A model generated the notes under the pieces. That model was not told the origin of the DNA. It saw only the letters and a list, made by a program, of their open reading frames with translations, and searched no databases. Position numbers and translations under genes: made by a program. A stretch of DNA of 64,000 nt from Bermanella sp044597725 (GTDB lineage Bacteria; Pseudomonadota; Gammaproteobacteria; Pseudomonadales; Oceanobacteraceae): assembly GCF_044597725.1 (NCBI RefSeq), contig NZ_CP139003.1, forward strand, positions 1,984,001 through 2,048,000, in the 5' to 3' direction. This document shows positions 33,527 to 40,592 of this stretch, piece after piece (the first letter of the stretch is position 1; the number at the start of each line of letters is the position of its first letter).

Positions 33527-34540
33527 TGTTTGTCGATAAGCGCCGGGTGTAAGCCCTGACCAGCTTTTGAAACTTCGGTGGAATGACCGTGGCTCGCTAA
33601 ACCCTAGGCGTAGTGCGATATCTTGAATGGATAATTCACTATTCAGCAAAAGCTCTTTTGCTTGTTCTTCTCGAACTTCATCTAATAATTGTTGGTAGCT
33701 AGAATCAAATTGTTGCAGCTTGCGTTGCAGGGTACGCTCAGTTAACCCCAAACGTTTAGATACCATTTCTTTTCTAGGTATACCTTCAAGCAGTAAACCA
33801 CGAATAACATTTTTGGTTTGCATGGGTAAAGGTTGTTTATCATTAATGTCAGCCATTAAAATCGCTGCGTGGTTTTCCAGCGTTTTTAGTAGTTGCTGGT
33901 CAGGCTGACGCATTGGAAGGGCGAGTAAATTGTCATCAATAATCAATGCGCTGTGGTTTTGTTCAAAACTAATAGGGCAGTTAAACATTGCCTGAAATAA
34001 ACGTAAGCTTGTGGCATCGGGCATGGGGAATTCAAATAAAACTTTTTTTGGTTTACCCTGGGGTTTATCAACTAAAAACCGGGCAAAATTAACCCAAGAG
34101 CCCAATACATTAGCAATCATATGCGGGCGTACTTTACTATTTGGGTAATTGCAGTTCCAGCGCATTTCGGTATCGCCGTTTTCAAGTTTGTTTATTTCGC
34201 TAACGCCCATGTCGCCCACCAGTCTTTCATAAGTGGGTGTTTTTTCTAATGCCTCATGCAGGCTTTTACAGTTCATAAGCATATAGCCCAGTACGCTATA
34301 AGAGCCGGGTTGCACGTAGCGAGCACTCTTCAAGCCAAAGCATGGGTCATTGGTGAAATCAATTAAGTAGGCCAGAAGCGATTGAAAGGCTTCTCCACTG
34401 ATTCGTTTAAGGTTATGGTTAAGCAGATCTGTATTAATTTGATTATCAAGCAGAGCTTTTTTCGGGTCGAGACCGTAATCGGATGCGGTTTTTATGTACT
34501 GTAAAACAGCCCCAGATGAGGCGAAACCCAAGTGTTCCAT
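33503..34540 (-). CDS. AraC-family transcriptional regulator (OruR/ArgR-like)
   Basis: The 345 residues from the ATG at 34540 have an N-terminal Arabinose_bd-type domain (PF12625-like, about 15-200) and a C-terminal AraC double HTH (about 245-335) with KRLGLTERTLQRKL and DIALRLGFSEPRSFHRSFK. The ATG at 34540 lies 12 bases from AAGAGAG; the TTG at 34552 directly abuts it and is unlikely. The gene is divergent from the three-gene flavoprotein/kinase operon, so it is the probable regulator of that operon. Related proteins respond to small hydrophobic or amino-acid ligands. Confidence 0.88.
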   Translation of the reverse strand: MEHLGFASSGAVLQYIKTASDYGLDPKKALLDNQINTDLLNHNLKRISGEAFQSLLAYLIDFTNDPCFGLKSARYVQPGSYSVLGYMLMNCKSLHEALEKTPTYERLVGDMGVSEINKLENGDTEMRWNCNYPNSKVRPHMIANVLGSWVNFARFLVDKPQGKPKKVLFEFPMPDATSLRLFQAMFNCPISFEQNHSALIIDDNLLALPMRQPDQQLLKTLENHAAILMADINDKQPLPMQTKNVIRGLLLEGIPRKEMVSKRLGLTERTLQRKLQQFDSSYQQLLDEVREEQAKELLLNSELSIQDIALRLGFSEPRSFHRSFKSWSGLTPGAYRQTSLTKKPG

Positions 34541-34708
34541 GGCGTAAACCAACTCTCTTATGTTTTTTATGACGGTTTATGACTTTATTTGCTCTGCTAT
34601 TGGCATTATTGGTCAGTGTATCCAAATGAGCCAAAGTTAAACTGTCGGCTATGATAATCACAGAATAATAATTCGTCTATTTCTAATTGGTAATAAAAGG
34701 GGAATCAC
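34541..34708. promoter_or_regulatory. Divergent promoter region with TTTATGAC direct repeats
   Basis: TTTATGAC occurs at 34566-34573 and again at 34576-34583, a period of exactly ten bases, so both copies face the same side of the helix. The spot lies just upstream of the AraC-type gene and about 125 bases before the operon start. AraC-family proteins bind direct repeats, so this is a candidate site; no experimental support is visible. Confidence 0.35.
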
Positions 34709-36313
34709 ATGCGTCGTTGGAATGGTTGGGGGGATGATACATTTTCCATGAGTACACCCGAGTCGGGTATGGCGTATTTACATAGTAAGCTAACGCCTGG
34801 TCCTGTGTTGGCTGATGCTTCCCTTGAAAGCGTTTGTGCGCAAGTACCACCTTCGCGATTAGAAGATATTCCTCATGTTGTAACCCAGCCTGAAGACCGT
34901 ATTCGTCATGCGCGCGGGCAAAGTCTACCCGATTGGTTGGCCATGCGCAGTGGTGATTTTGAAGTGTTTCCTGACGGTGTTGCTTACCCACAAAGTACCC
35001 AGCAGGTTGCCGATATCCTAAGTTATGCCTGTCAACACAGTGTTGATGTTATTCCCTATGGTGGTGGTACCAGCGTAGCTGGGCATATTAATCCGTTAAA
35101 GTCCCCAAATCCGGTTCTAACCGTTGATATGGGGCGAATGAACCAATTATTGGATTTAAATGTAGAAAGCCAAATTGCCACATTTGGCGCCGGAACGCCT
35201 GGCCCAGAAGTTGAATCTCAACTACGCGCTAAAGGTTATACCCTTGGCCATTTTCCCCAGTCTTGGGAGCTTTCTACTATTGGCGGCTGGGTTGCATCAC
35301 GTTCTAGTGGTCAGCAATCGTTGCGTTATGGCCGTATTGAGCAAATGTTTGCTGGCTGCACCATGATTACTCCCAAAGGCGAATGGATTGTGCCTACCAT
35401 TCCTGCATCATCGGCAGGTCCAGATTTACGTGAAGTGATAATGGGCAGTGAAGGGCGCATGGGTATTATTACCGAGGTGCAAGTTAGAGTAACACCACTG
35501 GCAGAAGAAGAGTGTTTCTTTGCCGTGTTTTTGCCTAGCTTTGAACATGCCCGAAAAGCCATGCGCGATGTGGTGCAAAATAAAATTCCTTTATCCATGT
35601 TACGGGTAAGTAACGCACTGGAAACCGAAACTCAGTTAAAGCTTGCAGGCCATGAAAATCTTATTAAGTGGTTAGAACGTTATCTCTCATTACGTGGCGT
35701 TGATGATGGAAAGTGCATGTTAACGTTTGGCGTAACAGGTAATAAAAAACAAAATAGATTATCGTTGAAGCAAGCTAATAGTGTTTTTAAGCGTTATGGT
35801 GGGGTAAAAGGCCCGGCTATGATGGGCAAAAAGTGGGCTGAAAATCGTTTTAAATTCCCGTATTTGCGTGAAAACTTATGGCTTGCTGGCTACTGCGTAG
35901 ATACATTTGAAACCGCCACCGACTGGCATCGGGTAACGCAACAAATGCACGCCATGGAAGATGCAGTGAAAAAAGCAGGGTTAGAGATGGGCTTTACACC
36001 TCATGTTTATACGCATTTGTCGCATACTTATACACAAGGGTGCAGTATTTATACAACCTATGTTTTCCCAAATGGAAAAAGCTACAGCGAAACCTTGCAA
36101 CGCTGGCAAGCCATTAAGCAAGCTGCTAGTGAATCGGTAGCCAATGGCCATGCAACTATTAGTCATCAGCATGGCGTCGGTAAAGATCACGCGCCATTTT
36201 TGCTTGCGGAAAAAGGCCGTATTGGTATGGAGGTGTTACACACCTTAGTGGATTATTTTGATGAGAAAAAACAGTTAAACCCTGGCACATTATTGGAAAA
36301 GGAGTCCGAATAG
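34709..36313 (+). CDS. FAD-dependent alkyl-DHAP synthase (AGPS)-like enzyme
   Basis: The 534 residues resemble alkylglycerone-phosphate synthase along their length: RWNGWGDD at the N-terminus (as in AGPS 'RWNGWG'), the FAD site PYGGGTSVAGH (about 114), STIGGWVASRSSGQQS, GSEGRMGIITE, and a C-terminal HGVGKDHAP. AGPS exchanges the acyl chain of acyl-DHAP for a fatty alcohol, making the ether bond. The active-site His triplet of AGPS (HHH) is here His486-Gln-His488, so activity may differ. The family also includes D-lactate and glycolate dehydrogenases, but the RWNGWG start and the C-terminal HGVGK favour AGPS. It heads an operon with glpD-like and FGGY kinase genes. Confidence 0.85.
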   Translation: MRRWNGWGDDTFSMSTPESGMAYLHSKLTPGPVLADASLESVCAQVPPSRLEDIPHVVTQPEDRIRHARGQSLPDWLAMRSGDFEVFPDGVAYPQSTQQVADILSYACQHSVDVIPYGGGTSVAGHINPLKSPNPVLTVDMGRMNQLLDLNVESQIATFGAGTPGPEVESQLRAKGYTLGHFPQSWELSTIGGWVASRSSGQQSLRYGRIEQMFAGCTMITPKGEWIVPTIPASSAGPDLREVIMGSEGRMGIITEVQVRVTPLAEEECFFAVFLPSFEHARKAMRDVVQNKIPLSMLRVSNALETETQLKLAGHENLIKWLERYLSLRGVDDGKCMLTFGVTGNKKQNRLSLKQANSVFKRYGGVKGPAMMGKKWAENRFKFPYLRENLWLAGYCVDTFETATDWHRVTQQMHAMEDAVKKAGLEMGFTPHVYTHLSHTYTQGCSIYTTYVFPNGKSYSETLQRWQAIKQAASESVANGHATISHQHGVGKDHAPFLLAEKGRIGMEVLHTLVDYFDEKKQLNPGTLLEKESE

Positions 36314-36316
36314 AGT

Positions 36317-37891
36317 ATGTCAAAACGCGACTTAGAAAGCTTACCTAAGCAGTGGGATATGATTGTGATTGGCGGAGGGATAACGGGCGCGGGTATTGCC
36401 CGCGAAGCCAGTCGTCAAGGGTTAACAGTTTTATTGTTAGAGCAAAAAGATTTTGCTTGGGGTACATCAAGTCGCTCATCAAAAATGGTGCATGGAGGGC
36501 TGCGTTATTTAGCGGCTGGTAACTTTAAGCTTACTAGCCATAGCGTAAAAGAACGCGAACGACTAATGCGTGAAGCTCCGGGGTTGGTCGACTTAATGGC
36601 TTATAGTTGGCCGCATTATAAAGGGCAATTTCCGGGGCCATTTATATTTAACATATTGTTGGGCTTTTACGATACGTTTGCTGGTAGACGATACCGACAA
36701 TACTTAAATAGAGATGAAGGCCTATACCAATTACCAGGAATAAAACATGAAGGTTTAATTGGTGTAACGCGATTTGCCGATGCCGTAACCGACGATACAC
36801 GCCTTGTTATGCGTGTACTCGATGAAGCAAAAATGGACGGCACTCAATGCCTGAACTATACCCGTGTAGTATCAGTACAAACCGGCAAAAATAAAGGTAA
36901 TTCGGTAAGTGGCGTACAATGCTTAGATGAACTAACGGGCAAAAAATATGAGTTTGATGCCAAAGTAGTGATTAGTGCTACAGGAGCATGGGCCGATCAA
37001 CTAAGGCAAACACAGGGTGCTAAAAAACAAATACGACCTCAGCGTGGTAGTCATTTGGTTGTGCCATTTTGGCGTATGCCAGTGGCCCAGTCGATTACAC
37101 TAAAGCACCCAGAAGATGATCGCAGTATGTTTATCTACCCATGGGAAGGAACAACCGTTATTGGTACCACCGACCTTGACCATCCAGAAGCTGATTTAAC
37201 CGAACCTCATGTTCACAATTTTGAAGTGGACTATTTATTGAAAGCGGCTAACTGTATGTTTCCTAGTTTATCGCTTACGCGCAATGATATTGTGGCTACC
37301 TGGGCAGGTGTACGCCCCATTGTATCTAATAGTAAATCATCCAATCCATCTTCTGAAAAACGTGACCATAGTATATGGGACGATAATGGACTGATTAGTG
37401 TAAGTGGCGGAAAGCTAACAACGTTTCGCTTGATCGCGTTAGATGTATTAAAAACGGCAAAAAAATACATACCTCAAATCCATAGTAAAGATTATGGTCA
37501 ACGAATATTTTCGGCCGTAAACCAGTTTCCAGCCGAGTTATTAAAAATGAATGGCTTTTGGCAAAAGCGCCTAATGGGTTTTTATGGTCAACACATAGAA
37601 CAGTTCTTTGCCAGCGTAAAACCGGGTGAACGCGTTATCATTCCCGGAACTCAAACATTGTGGGCACAAATACGTTACAGCTGCCGCTATGAAGATATTG
37701 TGTATTTGGATGATTTGTTATTAAGGCGAACGCGAGTTGGTCTTGCTCTAAAGCAAGGAGGGCAAGAGTTTATGCAACAGTTTAAAGCTATATGCCAACA
37801 GGAATTACACTGGAGCGATGCGCACTGGGATGAACAGTGGCAGCGTTATCAAACCATATGGCAGTCGTATTACTCGCTGCCGCAAGAATAA
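36317..37891 (+). CDS. GlpD-like FAD-dependent glycerol-3-phosphate dehydrogenase
   Basis: The 524 residues have the N-terminal dinucleotide fold VIGGGITGAGIAREA (about 17-31), TSSRSSKMVHGGLRYL (about 48-63), the DDTRL segment and GGKLTTFR (about 362), all GlpD hallmarks. GlpD oxidises glycerol-3-phosphate to DHAP at the membrane, passing electrons to quinone. It starts three bases after the AGPS-like stop. In this setting it could act on 1-O-alkyl-glycerol-3-phosphate rather than glycerol-3-phosphate, because its operon partner handles alkyl-DHAP; that is inference. No classic glpF or glpR is in the window. Confidence 0.88.
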   Translation: MSKRDLESLPKQWDMIVIGGGITGAGIAREASRQGLTVLLLEQKDFAWGTSSRSSKMVHGGLRYLAAGNFKLTSHSVKERERLMREAPGLVDLMAYSWPHYKGQFPGPFIFNILLGFYDTFAGRRYRQYLNRDEGLYQLPGIKHEGLIGVTRFADAVTDDTRLVMRVLDEAKMDGTQCLNYTRVVSVQTGKNKGNSVSGVQCLDELTGKKYEFDAKVVISATGAWADQLRQTQGAKKQIRPQRGSHLVVPFWRMPVAQSITLKHPEDDRSMFIYPWEGTTVIGTTDLDHPEADLTEPHVHNFEVDYLLKAANCMFPSLSLTRNDIVATWAGVRPIVSNSKSSNPSSEKRDHSIWDDNGLISVSGGKLTTFRLIALDVLKTAKKYIPQIHSKDYGQRIFSAVNQFPAELLKMNGFWQKRLMGFYGQHIEQFFASVKPGERVIIPGTQTLWAQIRYSCRYEDIVYLDDLLLRRTRVGLALKQGGQEFMQQFKAICQQELHWSDAHWDEQWQRYQTIWQSYYSLPQE

Positions 37892-37912
37892 AATAACGAC
37901 AATAAAAATTTT

Positions 37913-39469
37913 ATGCCACACGAATTTATACTGACCATTGATAATGGCACACAAAGTGTCCGCGCCTTATTGTTTGATTTAAAGGGCAACCTTCATGCGA
38001 AAGGTAAAATTGAAATAGAGCCTTATTTTTCCAAACAACCGGGCTGGGCAGAGCAAGACCCAGAATTGTATTGGGGCTCAGTAGCCAAAGCATGTGAAGA
38101 ATTATGGGCCAGTACCGATATTCCACCTAGCCAAGTCATAGGTATGGGGGTAACTACACAGCGAGGAACCGTTGTTAACGTTGATAAACATGGTAAGCCA
38201 TTACGGCCTGCTATTATTTGGTTAGATCAGCGCCACGCAGAAATTGAAAAGCCCATTAAAGGCTTGTGGTCAGTATTATTTAAATTATTGCGTTTAAAAC
38301 CCGTTGTTGAGGGTTTTCAAAAAAAGGCGCAAGCCGCTTGGATAGAACAAAACCAACCTGACGTATGGCGCAATACACATAAATTTTTATTATTGAGTGG
38401 CTATTTAAATTACAAGCTAACAGGCGAGTATAAAGACTCCACTGGCTCTACTGTTGGTTATTTACCATTTGACTATAAGCATCATAAATGGGCATCGCCC
38501 CATGATTGGAAATGGCAAGTTGCCAACATTGAACCTAAAATGCTACCTGAACTGGTATTACCCGGTGACACCATTGGCAAGCTAACCGCTCAAGCAGCGC
38601 AGCATATTGGTTTGCCCGAAGGTATTCCTGTTATTGCTTGCGCATCCGATAAAGCCTGTGAAGTAATTGGCAGTGGTGGCAGTGACCCGCATATTGCCTG
38701 TTTAAGTTATGGCACCACCGCGACCATAAATACAACAACAAAAAAATATGTAGAGCCAGTAGCTTTTATACCTCCATACCCATCAGCTATACCTCATGCC
38801 TACAATACCGAAGTAATGATTTATCGAGGATTTTGGATGGTAAGCTGGTTTAAAAACCAGTTTGGCCTGCGCGAAAAACAACTGGCAAAAGAGCAGGGCT
38901 TAGCACCGGAAACCTTATTTGATGAATTAGTAAACAAAGTACCTGCCGGTTCTATGGGTTTAATGTTACAACCATACTGGTCACCGGGAACGCGCATACC
39001 AGGCCCTGAAGCAAAAGGTGCTGTTATTGGCTTTGGTGATGTACATACACGGGCGCACCTTTATCGTTCGATTTTAGAAGGGCTGGCTTATGGCTTGCGA
39101 GAAGGCAAAGAGCGAATAGAAAAACGCAGTAAAGTTAACATAACAAAATTGCGAATTAGCGGTGGCGGTAGCCAAAGCGATGCAGCCATGCAGCTTACTG
39201 CTGATATATTTAACTTACCGGCAGAGCGCCCAAGTACATACGAAACCTCTGGCTTGGGTGCAGCCATAAATGTCGCTATGGGTTTAGGTAAATTTGAAAG
39301 TTACCACCAAGCTATGGATGCAATGACCTCAGTAGGGGATGTATTTTACCCTGACATAAATACCAGCCGCTTATATGATCGACTGTATAAACAGGTGTAT
39401 TTAAAAATGTATAAACGCTTACAGCCATTATATAAACAAATAAAAGATATAACGGGATACCCCAAGTAG
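37913..39469 (+). CDS. FGGY-family carbohydrate/polyol kinase
   Basis: The 518 residues have the N-terminal phosphate loop TIDNGTQSVRALLFD (about 8-22), GMGVTTQRGT (about 80), RPAIIWLDQRH and a C-terminal SGGGSQSDAAMQLTAD. This is the FGGY sugar-kinase fold, but canonical glycerol kinase signatures ('DQGTTSSRA', 'WR.T') are altered. The substrate is therefore open. Given the AGPS-like and GlpD-like partners, glycerol or an alkylglycerol are both candidates. It is the last gene of the operon and is followed by the repeat array. Confidence 0.85.
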   Translation: MPHEFILTIDNGTQSVRALLFDLKGNLHAKGKIEIEPYFSKQPGWAEQDPELYWGSVAKACEELWASTDIPPSQVIGMGVTTQRGTVVNVDKHGKPLRPAIIWLDQRHAEIEKPIKGLWSVLFKLLRLKPVVEGFQKKAQAAWIEQNQPDVWRNTHKFLLLSGYLNYKLTGEYKDSTGSTVGYLPFDYKHHKWASPHDWKWQVANIEPKMLPELVLPGDTIGKLTAQAAQHIGLPEGIPVIACASDKACEVIGSGGSDPHIACLSYGTTATINTTTKKYVEPVAFIPPYPSAIPHAYNTEVMIYRGFWMVSWFKNQFGLREKQLAKEQGLAPETLFDELVNKVPAGSMGLMLQPYWSPGTRIPGPEAKGAVIGFGDVHTRAHLYRSILEGLAYGLREGKERIEKRSKVNITKLRISGGGSQSDAAMQLTADIFNLPAERPSTYETSGLGAAINVAMGLGKFESYHQAMDAMTSVGDVFYPDINTSRLYDRLYKQVYLKMYKRLQPLYKQIKDITGYPK

Positions 39470-39507
39470 TGTTAATCACTGCCACAAAGGATTTTTAACC
39501 AAACGCC

Positions 39508-39738
39508 TAAGTAGTGCGGCCGGAGCCGTAGGCGACCCCCGCAATTGGGGTTTTCGATACCGCTTCGTTTTTAAGCCAGCTACGCTTTCCGAGAATCATC
39601 CATAGTCTCACGGACGCTGTGAATACGTTCCCTGTAAGCTCGCATTCGCCATCCCTGGCTCATGACGCCGCTCGCTTTATGAATGTTCCTCGAAAATCGT
39701 AAGTTTTGGTTTATCGAACGCTTATTGTACTGATTCCT
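39508..39738 (+). repeat. Repeat unit 1 (231 bp)
   Basis: This is a direct copy. It has an extra T in the TTTTTAAGCC stretch and a divergent GCTGTGAATACG segment. Its two internal hexamers read TCCCTG. Confidence 0.92.
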
Positions 39739-39967
39739 TAAGTAGTGCGGCCGGAGCCGTAGGCGACCCCCGCAATTGGGGTTTTCGATACCGCTTCGTT
39801 TTAAGCCAGCCACGCTTTACGAGAATCATCCATAGTCTCACGGACGCTGCCAGTACATCCATGTAAGCTCGCATTCGCCATCCATGGCTCATGACGCCGC
39901 TCGCTTTATGAATGTTCCTCGAAAATCGTAAGTTTTGGTTTATCGAACGCTTATCGTATTGATTCCT
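39739..39967 (+). repeat. Repeat unit 2 (229 bp)
   Basis: This is a direct copy. Both of its internal hexamers read TCCATG where units 1 and 3 have TCCCTG. Confidence 0.92.
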
Positions 39968-40197
39968 TAAGTAGTGCGGCCGGAGCCGTAGGCGACCCCC
40001 GCAATTGGGGTTTTCGATACCGCTTCGTTTTAAGCCAGCTACGCTTTCCGAGAATCATCCATAGTCTCACGGACGCTGCCAGTACGGTCCCTGTAAGCTC
40101 GCATTCGCCATCCCTGGCTCATGACGCCGCTCGCTTTATGAATGTTCCTCGAAAATCGTAAATTTTGGTTTATCGAACGCTTATCGTATTGATTCCT
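39968..40197 (+). repeat. Repeat unit 3 (230 bp)
   Basis: This direct copy is nearly identical to units 1 and 2; both internal hexamers read TCCCTG. Confidence 0.92.
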
Positions 40198-40437
40198 TAA
40201 GTAGTGCGGTCGGAGCCGTAGGCGACCCCTGCAACAAAACGTTTGGATAATCAAAAACCTTAACGATTTGCGGAAGCTGTTCGTAAAGCGAGCGGCGTTG
40301 AGTGACATGGATGGCACGCGCGAGCCCACATGGATGTGTTAACGGCGTCCGTGAGACTACGAACAACTTTCGGAAAGCGTAAGCGGTATCGAAACCATTA
40401 TTGCGGGGGTCGCCTACGGCTCCGGCCGCACTACTTA
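40198..40437 (-). repeat. Repeat unit 4, inverted and diverged, with ~37-bp terminal inverted repeats
   Basis: The left end (40198-40234) is the unit head in direct orientation and the right end (about 40401-40437) is the same head inverted. The interior aligns, with many changes, to the reverse complement of units 1-3 (for example TAAAGCGAGCGGCG and CGTCCGTGAGACTA). Palindromic ends like these are typical of non-autonomous mobile or folded repeats. Confidence 0.85.
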
Positions 40438-40441
40438 AGAT

Positions 40442-40475
40442 TTGTTTAAACATTAATCATAAGTTGTTTAAACAT
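40442..40475. promoter_or_regulatory. Twin 12-mer operators TTGTTTAAACAT, 22 bp apart
   Basis: TTGTTTAAACAT occurs exactly at 40442-40453 and 40464-40475. Each contains the palindrome GTTTAAAC. A 22-bp spacing puts both on one face of the helix, as expected for a dimeric repressor or activator pair. They lie about 120 bases before the DUF1302 start. Confidence 0.55.
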
Positions 40476-40592
40476 AGTCTACGGTTCACATTTTTTATAA
40501 AACATACATACGGGAATAAAAAAATACGGTATCCTCCGCGCCTTTTGATGCGTCAAAATTCGCCATTAAATGCTGTAGGAGCCAATAAAAAC

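Larger units (their letters stand above)
39508..40437. repeat. Array of four ~230-bp repeats, three direct and one inverted
   Basis: About 930 bases without a credible gene. Three head-to-tail copies of a 229-231-bp unit are followed by a fourth, 240-bp element with inverted ends. Each unit begins TAAGTAGTGCGGCCGGAGCC and ends near TTGATTCCT or TGATTCCT. The array lies between the FGGY kinase and the DUF1302 gene. It is not a CRISPR (unit far too long, no spacers) and there is no transposase. Confidence 0.95.

Noticed and set aside
34709..36313. D-lactate or glycolate dehydrogenase as the identity of the flavoprotein
   Set aside because: The RWNGWG N-terminus and C-terminal HGVGK motif fit alkyl-DHAP synthase better, though both share the FAD fold; a tree would decide.
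37913..39469. Plain glycerol kinase (glpK)
   Set aside because: The usual GlpK signatures are changed, and no glpF accompanies it, so only the FGGY family name is used.
39508..40437. Repeat array as a CRISPR
   Set aside because: Units are about 230 bp with no short repeat-spacer pattern and no cas genes.
39580..40453. Minus-strand frames of 77-96 codons inside the repeats with similar predicted proteins
   Set aside because: They follow the DNA repeats, so their similarity is a product of the repeat. They lack ribosome sites and fall in different offsets; unit 4 disrupts them.
40401..40592. N-terminal extension of the DUF1302 protein to 40401
   Set aside because: It begins in the repeat array, lacks a ribosome site and would bury the signal peptide that starts at 40593.
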